Source of the DNA: Rhizobiales bacterium GAS188
Lineage (GTDB): Bacteria; Pseudomonadota; Alphaproteobacteria; Rhizobiales; Beijerinckiaceae
Direction: 5' to 3'
DNA: 64,000 nt
NCBI GenBank assembly: GCA_900104855.1
Contig: FNSS01000001.1
Coordinates: forward strand, 2,232,001-2,296,000
Positions 6,583-15,594 of this stretch are shown in pieces (the first letter of the stretch is position 1; each line of letters begins with the position of its first letter). A program made the translations under genes and the position numbers. The notes under the pieces are model-generated. The model searched no databases, had not been told where the DNA came from, and worked only from the letters and a program-made list of their open reading frames with translations.

Positions 6583-9348
6583 CTAACGCCCGCTCGGGTG
6601 TCGCGCCAACTCCTCGAGCAGCGGTCGCAGCGCGCCGAGCTCCGCACCGAAGCCGGTCCAGTCCCCGGCCTTCAACCGTTCGATCGCGTGGTCGTAATGG
6701 CTGAGCGCCTCACGCGCTCGAGCGCCTGCAGATCCGCCGAGCACAGATCCGGGCGCTGTCGAGGAGAGCAGCGAAGCCGGGGCGGTTTCCTGGAAGAGCG
6801 CCGCCAGGGCCCCGGTGAGCGTCTCCTCCATGACCACATGTCCGCCATAGGACGCGATCACCCGCTTGAGCTCCGGGAGCTGGCCCGTCTCGGCACGGAG
6901 ATACAAGGGCGACACATACAGGATCGAGTTGTCGATCGGGACCACGAGCAGGTTGCCGCGGATGACCCGCGAGCCCATCTGGTTCCATAGGGAGATCTGC
7001 TGGGAGATCTCGGTATTCTGGTTGATGCGCGCCTCGATCTGGAAGGGCCCGTAGACGAGCTTGTCCTTGGGGAACTCGTAGACGATGAGCTTGCCGTAAT
7101 CGGGCGCGTCGCAGCGGGCCGCGAGCCAGGCGATCATGTTCTCACGCTGGCTCGGCACCATGGGGAGCATGAGGAAGAACTCGGCACGCGCCTCGCCGGG
7201 CAACCGCATATTGATGTAATAGGGAGGCATCTTGGTGCTGGCGCTGCCCCTGAAGCCGTCATTGCTGGCCGGCTCGCGCGGGAATTGCCAGAGATCTTCC
7301 CGGTTGTAGAAGACTTCCGCTGCGTCCATGTGGTAGGCGCGATAAACTTGCGCCTGGATGAGGAAGAGATCCTCGGGGTAGCGGATGTGCTTGCGCAAAT
7401 CCGGCGGCATGGAATCCAAGGGCTTGAACATCCCGGGAAACATGCGGCTGTAGGTCGCGACGATGGGATCGGAGGGGTCCGCCACGTAGAAATCCACGCT
7501 TCCGTCATAGGCGTCGATGACGACCTTGACCGAGTTGCGGATGTAGTTGGTTCCTCCGTCGGGAAGGGGCTGGGCGTAAGGGAACCAGTTGCTCGTGGTG
7601 TAGGCGTCTTGCATCCAGAAGAGCCGGCCGTCGCTGATCACCACATAGGGGTCACGGTCCAGGCGCAGGAACGGGGCGATCGTCCTCACCCTCTCCTGGA
7701 TATTGCGCCGGAACAGGATCCGGCTCGAGTCGGTGAGGTAGCTGCTGAGCAGGATGTTCGGATCGTCGAAATACCAGGCGAAGAGGCTCCGGCTGGCGGC
7801 GTCGCCGACGGAGACTCCCCCGGCGCCGTCATAGGCCGCGTAGACATTGTCCTTCCCCTGGGGAAAGTCGAACTCGGGCGTGCTGGTCTTGACGATCACA
7901 TAGGAGTCGGTCGCTTGCCCGAAATAGATGCGCGGCTCGCGGACCGCGGGGCCGCCGGAGGCGACCGGGGGAATGTCTTGCAGGTATAGGATCGGCAGCC
8001 CTTCCGGAGACTTCCGGGTAACGGGCGACATGACCACCCCGTTGCCATGAGTGAAGAGCAGATGGAGGTTGACCCATGTCTGGGCGTTGGGTGGGAGGAG
8101 CGCCGGCTCGAGCTCGCGGGGCGACAGCATCACCTGCTGATACGAGCCGCCGAGCTCGTAGCGATCGACGTCCACTTCGTGGAATTTGTAGTAAGTCCGG
8201 ATCTCCTGCAGTTGAGCGTAGGTGTCGATCAAGGGCTGCCAGTCCCAGAGCCGGATGTTGTCGATGGTCGCGCGGTTATCCTGCAGCGATTGGAAGGTGA
8301 GCCCCTCTTCGGCAGGAAAGGGCTTCACCGTGACACGCCGCAGGTTGTAGGCCTCCTGGGTGAGGGCGATGTTCTGCTGGATGTAGCGTGCCTCGAGCTG
8401 CAGCTCGTTCGGCTTCACGTAGACGCGCTGGAACAGCGTGGGATAAACCAGCGCCAGCGCGAACGAGCTTCCGAAGACCAGCGCCGCACCGGCCGCAGGA
8501 AGCTGCCACCTGCGCACCCAAATATTGGCGAAAGACGCGAGCGCCGCGACCGCGGCGAGCGCCATCAGCGCCCAGAGCACGGGCAACTCGACATGGATGT
8601 CGGTGTAGCCGGCTCCTACCACCACGCCGTTGTCGCCGTAGAGCAGCAGGAAGCGGTCGAGACCGTAGGACCAGGCCTTCAGCGCGAAATACAGCCCCAA
8701 CAGCACGGAGCCGTGCACCAGGGCCGGGCTCGATATCCATCGGCGTCCCTTATCGGGCACGATGTCGCCATGCACCCAATAGAAGGCGCCGGCGAGGATT
8801 GCGCTCAGCACGAGCGTTGTCAGCGCCCAGTTCTTGAGCGCCACATAGGCGGGGAGCGAGAACAGATAGAAGCCGATGTCCCTGCCGTAGAGGGGATCGC
8901 TCAGCCCGTAGGGCGCCTGGTGGATGAACCGAAGCGCGACGCCCCAATTGCCCGTCTCGCCGGCGGCAATCAGGGTCCCGAGGGCGGCAACACCCCCCGC
9001 TATGATACGCCATCGAACGCGCGAGGGCGCAGGCCCGAACAGCTGAAGCAACGCCTCGGGCAATGTCTGGCCGCTCGCGGTTCCTCCGCCCATGGCTGCC
9101 GGAAGCTCGGACCGGCGCAGCCCGGCGAAGCGGGACGCCAGCGCTGCATTCACCCCGAGCGCGAGTATCGAGACGACGAAAACGCTGAAGAAGAGGACGG
9201 CTTTGGCGCGGAAAATGACCCAGAAGACACCGAAATATCCGACGGCCGAAAACCACAGCCAATCGACCAGGAAGTCGGTCGCGAGTCCGAGCACATACAG
9301 GCCGGCCACGATGACGATGATCGCAACCGCAGTGCCTCTCCACCGCAT
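6583..9348 (-). CDS. UPF0182 family integral membrane protein
   Basis: A 921-residue protein. The first 300 residues contain about seven hydrophobic segments, beginning [21 protein letters not shown] large soluble region follows with family blocks such as [42 protein letters not shown] and [20 protein letters not shown]. The length is normal for UPF0182. The function is not established. An excellent GGAGGTGG precedes the ATG at 9348. It is transcribed towards the VWA/J operon and ends seven bases from the J gene stop, so the two are convergent. Confidence 0.93.
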   Translation of the reverse strand: MRWRGTAVAIIVIVAGLYVLGLATDFLVDWLWFSAVGYFGVFWVIFRAKAVLFFSVFVVSILALGVNAALASRFAGLRRSELPAAMGGGTASGQTLPEALLQLFGPAPSRVRWRIIAGGVAALGTLIAAGETGNWGVALRFIHQAPYGLSDPLYGRDIGFYLFSLPAYVALKNWALTTLVLSAILAGAFYWVHGDIVPDKGRRWISSPALVHGSVLLGLYFALKAWSYGLDRFLLLYGDNGVVVGAGYTDIHVELPVLWALMALAAVAALASFANIWVRRWQLPAAGAALVFGSSFALALVYPTLFQRVYVKPNELQLEARYIQQNIALTQEAYNLRRVTVKPFPAEEGLTFQSLQDNRATIDNIRLWDWQPLIDTYAQLQEIRTYYKFHEVDVDRYELGGSYQQVMLSPRELEPALLPPNAQTWVNLHLLFTHGNGVVMSPVTRKSPEGLPILYLQDIPPVASGGPAVREPRIYFGQATDSYVIVKTSTPEFDFPQGKDNVYAAYDGAGGVSVGDAASRSLFAWYFDDPNILLSSYLTDSSRILFRRNIQERVRTIAPFLRLDRDPYVVISDGRLFWMQDAYTTSNWFPYAQPLPDGGTNYIRNSVKVVIDAYDGSVDFYVADPSDPIVATYSRMFPGMFKPLDSMPPDLRKHIRYPEDLFLIQAQVYRAYHMDAAEVFYNREDLWQFPREPASNDGFRGSASTKMPPYYINMRLPGEARAEFFLMLPMVPSQRENMIAWLAARCDAPDYGKLIVYEFPKDKLVYGPFQIEARINQNTEISQQISLWNQMGSRVIRGNLLVVPIDNSILYVSPLYLRAETGQLPELKRVIASYGGHVVMEETLTGALAALFQETAPASLLSSTAPGSVLGGSAGARAREALSHYDHAIERLKAGDWTGFGAELGALRPLLEELARHPSGR

Positions 9349-9417
9349 ATCCCACCTCCGTCCGCATCGTCACGTTAATGCGGGAGCGTCGAGGCCGACC
9401 CAGTAAGGTGGTTGCAC

Positions 9418-9451
9418 GGCGACGATCTCATACGCTCGTCGCCGCCTTTTT
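9418..9451 (+). terminator. Rho-independent terminator with no obvious upstream gene
   Basis: GGCGACGA (9418-9425) pairs perfectly with TCGTCGCC (9436-9443), followed by GCC and TTTTT at 9447-9451. The T-run is on the plus strand, yet both flanking genes are on the minus strand. The rest of 9349-9602 holds the UPF0182 promoter region and nothing else I can identify. Confidence 0.6.
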
Positions 9452-9602
9452 GTGATCATAAGCCAACATTGAGCGTGTATCCACTTACGCTTCATCCCGA
9501 GCGATCACGATGCTGAGCATCGGCTCGCCGAGCATAGTCTTGACCCTTCCCCCGCGGGCCGCAGCAAATGGCTGACGATGCCGAGGAGGCCGATGCGCCG
9601 TA

Positions 9603-10712
9603 TCAGCCGGCCAGCGAAGCCGCCGGGGCAGTGCTTGGCGAGCTCGCGGCCGTGGTACCCGGCGAGGAGACTGCGACGCCGGACCGCGACTTGCGCGCAG
9701 CGATCAGGCCGGGAATGCGACGTCCCGGCACCTCGATATAGCGATAGGTCAATGTCGAGAGACCAAGCACGGTCGCGATCAGCGCGATCTCCCACAACGT
9801 GCGCCCCACGCCGCCGCGGATCGGCATCATCCGGGCCGGGAACCAGACTATGGCGGCGGTATAGACGATGAAGTGCAACAGATAAATCGAGAACGAGATG
9901 CGGCCGAGCCACAGGCATGTCGGCCGGCGGAGGAAACGCGCGACGACGCCCGCGTCGAACATCAGGCAAAAGAGAAGCAGAGCCGCAAACAGCGGAACCA
10001 TTGCAGGCATTCCGAGGAGGGCGGCGCCAACCATCCCGACGAGGCTCGCACCTTCGCCGAGCGATAGAAGCGGGGGGCGGATGTCGATCTCGCGTCCAAG
10101 GCGCCACAGCGCCATTCCGAGCAGGAACCCGACGAAGCCGCGCATGAGTGCGCCGACGCCATTTATCTGGCCGCCATGGTAGACCTGCACCAAGCCCTCC
10201 GCGCCGAGCAGCGCCACCACCAACGCCAGCTGGGCGAGACGCGATCGCACAGGGCGAAATCCGGCGATCAGAAGCGGGAACAGCAGATAGCAGGCAATCT
10301 CGACCCCGATCGACCATGAAGGCGGGTTGGCGAGCGGCCGCGCGGGCATCGGCGCGAAGGGGTGGACGAGCAGCAGCGCCGAGAAGATGTCCGTCACGTG
10401 GCTCGTGATGACCGAGATGTCCGGCAGCGCCAGGATCGCGAGCAGCGCCAGGCTCGAGACGATATGCAACGGATAGACGCGGCAGGCGCGCCGCAGCCAG
10501 AACATGGCAATGCCCGTGCTCGACAGTTCCGCATGGACATGCGCGAGGATCAGGCCGCTCAGGATGAAGAACAAATCGACGGCCGTGTATCCGGCGAGGG
10601 CCAAAACCCCGATTCCTCCGCTGGAAGGAGAGACGAGGTGAAGGGCGACGACCCATAAGGCCGCAAAGCCGCGAATAGAGGTGAGGGGCTTGTTTTCCCT
10701 TGCCATTTCCAT
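9603..10712 (-). CDS. OafA/YrhL-type membrane acyltransferase (acyltransferase 3)
   Basis: A 369-residue protein with about ten hydrophobic segments. It opens with TSIRGFAALWVVALHLVSPS, carrying the family's conserved Arg and the catalytic-type His. VDLFFILSGLIL and SWSIGVEIACYLLFPLL are the next conserved blocks, and RISFSIYLLHF lies late. Members O-acylate surface polysaccharides or lipids at the inner membrane. The target cannot be predicted, since no polysaccharide genes adjoin. The start is uncertain: a weak TTG lies two codons upstream of the chosen ATG. Confidence 0.9.
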   Translation of the reverse strand: MEMARENKPLTSIRGFAALWVVALHLVSPSSGGIGVLALAGYTAVDLFFILSGLILAHVHAELSSTGIAMFWLRRACRVYPLHIVSSLALLAILALPDISVITSHVTDIFSALLLVHPFAPMPARPLANPPSWSIGVEIACYLLFPLLIAGFRPVRSRLAQLALVVALLGAEGLVQVYHGGQINGVGALMRGFVGFLLGMALWRLGREIDIRPPLLSLGEGASLVGMVGAALLGMPAMVPLFAALLLFCLMFDAGVVARFLRRPTCLWLGRISFSIYLLHFIVYTAAIVWFPARMMPIRGGVGRTLWEIALIATVLGLSTLTYRYIEVPGRRIPGLIAARKSRSGVAVSSPGTTAASSPSTAPAASLAG

Positions 10713-10915
10713 GCGCAAGCCCGTAGAGCGGGCGCCCTGGCGCCGTCAACAAAATGTCGGGATTCGGACAAAATCGGTACCGCAGTGTTGCATTTAGAAC
10801 ACATGGGGAAGCCTGCCGGGGCGCCGGCGTCGACATCGATGCCCCATATTCGCTGCAGGCTGCCGCAGCGTCGTCATCTCCCGATGCCATGTTGGGTGAG
10901 AGTGAGGAGGTCGAG

Positions 10916-11635
10916 ATGATCGAGGCGGCTGGCAGGGCGATGACCGGAGCCCGAAACTACACGCGGGCAGAGAAACTTGCCGATGGCATCATCCACGTGG
11001 TCGGCCTCGCGCTTGCGGTCGTCGGTGGCGGGGCGCTCATGCTGCTGTCGAGCCGATTCACGAGCTGGCCCACGATCACGACGACGGCGATCTATGCGAC
11101 GAGCCTCGTGGTCGCTCTGGCATGTTCGGCCGCCTACAATATGTGGCCGGCCTCGCGCGTCAAAAACCTGCTGCGACGCTGCGACCAGGCGGCCATCTTT
11201 CTGCTGATCGGCGGAACCTACACGGCGTTCCTGACACGGGCCGTGAACGATCCCCTGGCGCTGTTCGTGCTGGTGGCGGTTTGGACCGTTGCGAGCATCG
11301 GCGCGCTCCTCAAGCTGGTTCTGCCAAACCACCTGGACCGAGTTCACTTGGGTCGAGTTCACTTGGGTCGGGTTCGTCTGGACCGGGTTTCGCTCGTCGC
11401 CTATCTCACTCTCGGCTGGAGTGGCCTCATCCTGCTTCCGAGCGCCATGAAGGCCTTGCCGTCGATGGCGGTGTGCCTGATCGCGTTGGGCGGTCTACTC
11501 TACTCGGCCGGCGTGATATTTCACATGTGGGAACGTCTGCGCTTCCAGAACGCGATCTGGCACGCTTTTGTGCTCGTCGCTGCCGGCTGCCACTATGGGG
11601 CGGTCCTCGACTGCCTGATCCTGACGCGATCATGA
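10916..11635 (+). CDS. Hemolysin III / PAQR-like seven-helix membrane protein
   Basis: A 239-residue protein of the YqfA/HlyIII family. EKLADGIIHVVGLALAVVG carries the conserved Ser/His-type first helix. CSAAYNMW and RRCDQAAIFLLIGGTYTAF are signature blocks, and the last helix ends IWHAFVLVAAGCHY. The two late histidines are the metal-ligand type known from PAQR receptors. I chose the ATG at 10916 because GAGGAGG sits five bases before it; upstream in-frame starts have no such site. A four-copy 15-bp array (11330-11389) lies in the loop between helices four and five. Confidence 0.88.
   Translation: MIEAAGRAMTGARNYTRAEKLADGIIHVVGLALAVVGGGALMLLSSRFTSWPTITTTAIYATSLVVALACSAAYNMWPASRVKNLLRRCDQAAIFLLIGGTYTAFLTRAVNDPLALFVLVAVWTVASIGALLKLVLPNHLDRVHLGRVHLGRVRLDRVSLVAYLTLGWSGLILLPSAMKALPSMAVCLIALGGLLYSAGVIFHMWERLRFQNAIWHAFVLVAAGCHYGAVLDCLILTRS
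11330..11389 (+). repeat. Four-copy 15-bp in-frame tandem array in the hemolysin III gene
   Basis: Units at 11330-11344, 11345-11359, 11360-11374 and 11375-11389 encode HLDRV, HLGRV, HLGRV and RLDRV. The middle copies differ by one base; the outer copies have drifted at three to five positions. The array sits in a hydrophilic loop. Confidence 0.92.
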
Positions 11636-11671
11636 GCTTCGTCAGCTCCCCGCTTCATGTCTCCGCTCCAT

Positions 11672-11697
11672 TCCTCTGCTTCACTCCTCTGCTTCTT
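11672..11697. repeat. Two-copy 13-bp intergenic tandem duplication
   Basis: TCCTCTGCTTCAC is followed at once by TCCTCTGCTTCTT, in the gap between the hemolysin III gene and the next minus-strand gene. Confidence 0.75.
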
Positions 11698-11721
11698 GGA
11701 GCGCCGTAACCTGCGCCTTCT

Positions 11722-12006
11722 TCAGGCATGGATGGCCCTCGGTAGGACCCGGATGGCGCCCCATTGCGGCAGGCCGAACCAGTGCTCATGCGCCGTCATG
11801 ACGGCCCGCATCTCCTCCGTCGCCAGCTCATAAGGGCTGCGCCCTTCGGCGATGAAGTCCATCTCCTCTGCCATGACTGTTTCGCCATAATCGCCGATCA
11901 GCGTGTCGACGATCTCGCAGAAAGCCCGGCGGAATCCGTCCTCCAGCAGGCATTGCAATTGTTCGGCCGTGAGTGTCAGCGGATCGGCATCGCCCATCGA
12001 GCGCAT
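11722..12006 (-). CDS. Hypothetical acidic protein
   Basis: A 94-residue, acidic, soluble protein with no recognised domain. It is rich in Glu and Met (VMAEEMDFIAEGRSPYELAT), has one Cys pair and no signal peptide. AAGGAG lies six bases before the ATG, which supports it as a real gene. It is the last gene before a candidate small RNA on the same strand. No function is offered. Confidence 0.6.
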   Translation of the reverse strand: MRSMGDADPLTLTAEQLQCLLEDGFRRAFCEIVDTLIGDYGETVMAEEMDFIAEGRSPYELATEEMRAVMTAHEHWFGLPQWGAIRVLPRAIHA

Positions 12007-12148
12007 GGTCGGCTCCTTTTGGAATAGAACATATCAAGAACACATCGCGCGACGAAAGTCCAGCGAGGCGGCGCCTGCAACCGAGTATCATTAGCCGGCT
12101 TTTGATAGCGCGGACGGTCGACCCCGCCTGATCCTCACAGCCGCCACG

Positions 12149-12240
12149 AAAAGGCCCCGGCCACTTTGCGGCGGCCGGGGCTGAGTCTGGGAGGAAACGC
12201 CCGAAGAGGGCAGCGACCCGAAGGGTATCCGGCCGCACTT
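12149..12240 (-). ncRNA. Candidate trans-acting small RNA with intrinsic terminator
   Basis: Read on the minus strand, the region folds into two short hairpins: ACCC-TTC-GGGT at 12216-12226 and GCCC-TCTTC-GGGC at 12199-12211. An unpaired stretch follows with CCTCCC (12189-12194), and then a strong hairpin (GGCCCCGGCC with its partner, 12153-12182) ending in TTTT. Stem-loops, an exposed anti-Shine-Dalgarno pyrimidine stretch and an intrinsic terminator form the layout of rhizobial Hfq-dependent sRNAs. No protein gene precedes this terminator on its strand. The 5' end is not defined; no clear promoter was found. Confidence 0.4.
12153..12182 (-). terminator. Strong intrinsic terminator on the minus strand
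   Basis: A 10-bp GC stem (one G-U) with a 10-base loop, then TTTT on the minus strand (AAAA at 12149-12152 as given). The rest of the 359-bp gap 12007-12365 holds the promoter area of the plus-strand exported-protein gene and the ribosome site of the minus-strand gene. Confidence 0.7.
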
Positions 12241-12365
12241 CGCATCAGCAACAACCGTGCCAACGTCCCTCGGCGGTCGTCACGCGTCATAAGTTCAACA
12301 CAAGGCGCGACCACGCTTATCTTGTAGGCCGCGTCAACCAAAGCTTGCCTCATCAAGAGGATTGC

Positions 12366-12986
12366 ATGAACCGCTTCACGATCCTTGCAGCTCTTGCCCT
12401 CTCGCTCGGCCTTGGCGGATCGGGTCCAGGCCGCGCCGCCGGATCGAGCGACGACGAGGCCTTCCAGAAGCGCATCTTCGGGCGCGTCATGGACTCGAAG
12501 AGGATCCATGCCTGCTTCAAACGCGCCTATGATGCGCCTCATCTCGCCCAGCACCCGCAGCAGAATGTGCGCACCATGCTGCTGCTCGTCACCGGCGAAC
12601 CCAGCGACGACAGCGGGCCGAGCTACGGGCTCGGCATGGGCGTGACCTTCCGCAAGAGCGGGACGCATTTCGAATCCGCCGGCAATTGCGGCGCGATCCA
12701 CGACACTTCCGGTGCCGGCGGCTCGGCCAACACGGCCCATTGCGGGGTCGATTGCGATGGCGGCAGCATCGATGTGGCGATCAAGGACGCGAACTCCGTC
12801 CTGGTCTCGATCCCGGAAGGGGCACGCATCTGGAAGGCCGGCGACACTGACGATCAGCCGGCGAGCGAAAGGCGGCGCTTCGGCGCCGACGACAAGGTCT
12901 TTCGCCTCGACAAGACGACGCTGACCGACTGCCTTCATCTTGCGAGCGACGACAAGGACAAATCCGCGATGCGCCGCGGGCAATAG
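12366..12986 (+). CDS. Hypothetical exported protein with paired cysteines
   Basis: A 206-residue protein starting at the ATG after AAGAGGA. Residues 1-25 form a Sec signal peptide (MNRFTILAALALSLGLGG then GPGRAAG). The mature part has several cysteines spaced as likely disulphides (ACFKRAY, GNCGAIH, HCGVDCDGG, DCLHL). It resembles no family I can name with confidence. Its location is presumably periplasmic. Confidence 0.75.
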   Translation: MNRFTILAALALSLGLGGSGPGRAAGSSDDEAFQKRIFGRVMDSKRIHACFKRAYDAPHLAQHPQQNVRTMLLLVTGEPSDDSGPSYGLGMGVTFRKSGTHFESAGNCGAIHDTSGAGGSANTAHCGVDCDGGSIDVAIKDANSVLVSIPEGARIWKAGDTDDQPASERRRFGADDKVFRLDKTTLTDCLHLASDDKDKSAMRRGQ

Positions 12987-13010
12987 GCGTGGCGGACGCG
13001 GAGGCGTAGA

Positions 13011-13077
13011 ATTTTGGATCAGTGAAGAACTTGGATCAGTGAAGAACCTGAATCGATGAAGACCTTGGATCGCCGCA
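13011..13077 (+). repeat. 17-bp tandem array running into the dsrE-like start codon
   Basis: Units at 13011-13027, 13028-13044 and 13045-13061, plus a partial fourth, share the pattern TTGGATCAGTGAAGA. The third unit supplies the ATGAAG start of the next gene, and the fourth encodes its residues TLDR. The second copy carries GTGAAGAA, which may act as the ribosome site. Confidence 0.85.
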
Positions 13078-13520
13078 ATATCTTCAGGTCCGCCCTGGCG
13101 CTCGGCGCCGGCCTCTTCGCCGCCAAGGCCGCGTCCGGGCGCGCCGCAGCGGCGCCAGCGCCGGACGGCGTGCCAAAGGTCGCCTATCATCTCGCAGATC
13201 TCGAAAAGGTCGTCTTCGTCCTCGGCAATATCCGCAACCATATCGAGGGCATGGGCGGACGCGACAAGGTGCGGATCGCCCTCGTCGTGCACGGGCCGGC
13301 ACTGAAATCCTTCCGCGCCGACACGCCGAATGCGGACATCAAATGGAGCCTCGGCGAGGTGCGCAGTTCCGGCGTCGAGCTGCATGCTTGCGGCCACACG
13401 ATGCAGGCGCAGAAGCTGACGCTCGGCGACCTCTTGCCGGGCTTCCTCGTCGCCGAGCAGGGCGGCGTGGTCAAGCTCGCCGAGCTGCAAGGACAAGGCT
13501 ACGCCTATCTGCGGCCGTGA
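13056..13520 (+). CDS. Exported DsrE/DsrF-like family protein
   Basis: A 154-residue protein. The start MKTLDRRNIFRSALALGAGL followed by FAA looks like a Tat-type or atypical Sec signal (RR before a hydrophobic core, Ala-rich cleavage zone). The mature domain (about 40-154) has the DsrE fold: KVAYHLADLEKVVFVLGNIR, RIALVVHGPALKSF, and LHACGHTMQAQKL with a conserved cysteine. DsrE-like proteins handle persulfide sulfur. This exported version is of unknown role. The start lies inside a tandem repeat, so its translation signal may be recent. Confidence 0.8.
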   Translation: MKTLDRRNIFRSALALGAGLFAAKAASGRAAAAPAPDGVPKVAYHLADLEKVVFVLGNIRNHIEGMGGRDKVRIALVVHGPALKSFRADTPNADIKWSLGEVRSSGVELHACGHTMQAQKLTLGDLLPGFLVAEQGGVVKLAELQGQGYAYLRP

Positions 13521-13530
13521 GGGCGTCGTT

Positions 13531-13616
13531 GGGACCGCGACCGTCTCGGTCGCCCTTCCTGCGAGCGGCGCAACAGCCTTACCGTTCCAAAGAGCGGGCG
13601 AGATGCCCGCGGTCCC
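13531..13616. repeat. Inverted REP doublet between convergent genes
   Basis: GGGACCGCG-led hairpins occur at 13531-13553 on plus (GCGACCG-TCT-CGGTCGC) and at 13594-13616 on minus (GCGGGC-ATCTC-GCCCGC). The two copies differ mainly inside the stems, with changes on both arms that keep pairing. The doublet sits between the convergent dsrE-like and recJ genes. Confidence 0.65.
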
Positions 13617-13626
13617 GGAGGCAAAA

Positions 13627-15426
13627 TCACACCTTCGCCGCGTCGATGATGCGCAGCTGGGCCCGCTCATTTCCGCCCCAACGATCGATCGACAAGGTCC
13701 CGGCGACATGCAGCTTGCCGCCGCGTGCCGTGAGCAGGGCCGCGCCCAGCGGTTCTTGCGCTGCCCGGAAGGCGATGGCGCCGAGGCTCGCGCCGTCACC
13801 CGAGCGCAGCCGTGCCCGCACATGCCCGCTGCCCACGATGGCGGCGTCGGCGATCATGTGAGCGCCGAGCACCACGACCGGCTCGGGCGACGCCGCCCCG
13901 AATGGACCTGCGCGCTCGAGCCCGGCGATCAGCTCCGTCGTCGCACCCGCAGCGGTCAGCACCGCGTCGACGAAGAGCGCGCTCCTGGCGCGCCCGGCAT
14001 CGACGGCTGGCCGCAAGGCTTCGGAGAGGAATGCGAGGAAAGGGCCGACGCCGTCAGCCGGAAGGGTCGCGCCCGCAGCCATGGCGTGGCCGCCACCCTT
14101 CAGGGCGAGGCCCGCCGCGACGGCCGCAGCCACGGCGCGGCCGAGATCGGCGCCTTCGATCGAGCGGCCGGACCCGGTCATGGTGCCATCGGCTCCGACC
14201 GCGAAGGCGAAGGCCGGGCGGCGATGGCGCTCCTTCAGCCGCGCCGCCACGAGGCCGACCACGCCCGGATGCCAGTCCGGCGCATGCGCCACGATCACCG
14301 GGGGATCGCCTTGCGCCAGCGTCAGCAGCGCCTGCGCCTGCGCCGCCTCGAGCGCTGCCGCCTCGATCACTTGCCGCTCGCCGTTCAAGCGGTCGAGCGT
14401 CGCTGCGATCTTCAGCGCCTCGTCTTCGTCGGCGCTCATCATCAGGCGCGCGCCGAGCGTCGCGTCGCCGATGCGCCCACCCGCATTGATGCGCGGACCG
14501 AGCAGGAAGCCGAGATGATAAGGTGTCGGCGCCCCGTCGAGCCTCGCCGCGTCGGCGAGCGCCCGCAAGCCGAGGCGCCCGCGCCCCTTCATCACCGCCA
14601 GGCCCTGCCGGACGAAGGCGCGGTTGAGGCCCTTGAGCGGCATGACATCGGCGATCGTCGCCAGCGCCACGAGATCGAGCATGGCGAACAGGTCGGGTTC
14701 CGGCCGCGCCGCGCCGAACCGGTTTTGCCGGCGCAGCTCGCGGTTGAGCGCCACCAGCACCACGAAGGTGACGCCGGCGGCGCACAGCATAGTGAGGCCG
14801 GAGAGATCGTCCTGGCGGTTGGGATTGACGAGGGCATCTGCGGGCGGCAGCGCTTCCGAGGCCTGGTGGTGATCGATGACGATGACATCGAGGCCGAGCC
14901 GTTTCGCCTCAGCCAGCGGCACGTGGCTCACCGTGCCGCAATCGAGCGTGACGAGCAGCGTCGCGCCCTCTTGGGCCAATGCCGTGATCGCCTCGACATT
15001 CGGGCCATAGCCCTCGGTGATCCGATCGGGGATGCGGAAGGAGAGCTTGCAGCCGAGATCGCGCAGATAGCTGCCCATGAGCGCCACCGAACAGGCGCCA
15101 TCGACATCGTAATCGCCGAAGAGAGCCACATGCTCGCCCTTCGCGACGGCCCGCGTCAGGCGCGCCACGGCGGTGTCCATGTCGACGAGCGAAGACGGGT
15201 CGGGAAGCAGGTCCTTCAGCTTCGGCGTGAGATAAGCCTCGGCCTCGCCGACCCCGATGTCGCGCGCCGCCAGCACGCGCGCCAGGAGATCGGGCAGGCC
15301 ATGCGCCTGCGACAGCGCCATGGCACGCATTTCGCCCGCCGCATCGAGCCTTGCCTGCCAGGGCCGGCCGAGGATCGAGGCGGTGATGCCGAGGACGGAG
15401 CGGGAAGCGAGGGGCGGCGGGTTCAT
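13627..15426 (-). CDS. recJ: Single-stranded-DNA-specific exonuclease RecJ
   Basis: A 599-residue DHH phosphoesterase. HVALFGDYDVDGACSVALMG carries motif I, VTLDCGT motif II, and VIVIDHHQASEALPPA the DHH motif. VNAGGRIGDA-type residues and a DHHA1 domain follow (GGGHAMAAGATL). RecJ degrades 5'-ended single strands in RecF-pathway recombination and base-excision repair. The length matches the family. The start at 15426 gives the family-like N-terminus (RSVLGITASILGRPW). Confidence 0.95.
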   Translation of the reverse strand: MNPPPLASRSVLGITASILGRPWQARLDAAGEMRAMALSQAHGLPDLLARVLAARDIGVGEAEAYLTPKLKDLLPDPSSLVDMDTAVARLTRAVAKGEHVALFGDYDVDGACSVALMGSYLRDLGCKLSFRIPDRITEGYGPNVEAITALAQEGATLLVTLDCGTVSHVPLAEAKRLGLDVIVIDHHQASEALPPADALVNPNRQDDLSGLTMLCAAGVTFVVLVALNRELRRQNRFGAARPEPDLFAMLDLVALATIADVMPLKGLNRAFVRQGLAVMKGRGRLGLRALADAARLDGAPTPYHLGFLLGPRINAGGRIGDATLGARLMMSADEDEALKIAATLDRLNGERQVIEAAALEAAQAQALLTLAQGDPPVIVAHAPDWHPGVVGLVAARLKERHRRPAFAFAVGADGTMTGSGRSIEGADLGRAVAAAVAAGLALKGGGHAMAAGATLPADGVGPFLAFLSEALRPAVDAGRARSALFVDAVLTAAGATTELIAGLERAGPFGAASPEPVVVLGAHMIADAAIVGSGHVRARLRSGDGASLGAIAFRAAQEPLGAALLTARGGKLHVAGTLSIDRWGGNERAQLRIIDAAKV

Positions 15427-15594
15427 GCGGCGCCATCATAGCGGGTTGCGCGAAAAGCGGCATCGGGGCTCGTCTAGCGATTTCAGCCGCCCGGGCGGTC
15501 ACGCAAGCGTGAGCGCAGGCGGTGCCGTCGCGTGTTGACCTCGGGAAGCCGGCGCGCCCACAATTCGGGCAATCCTGACATCCGGAGGTCCGCC

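Noticed and set aside
8047-9378. Open frame antisense to the UPF0182 gene
   Set aside because: It is low-complexity, rich in Arg, Glu and Gly, opposite a family-conserved protein, with no start signal.
12135-13823. Open frame of about 560 codons antisense to two exported proteins
   Set aside because: The plus-strand genes have signal peptides and family matches; this frame spans unrelated genes and a REP doublet.
13603-15441. Open frame antisense to recJ
   Set aside because: RecJ motifs on the other strand are decisive; the shadow is Arg/His-rich and non-homologous.
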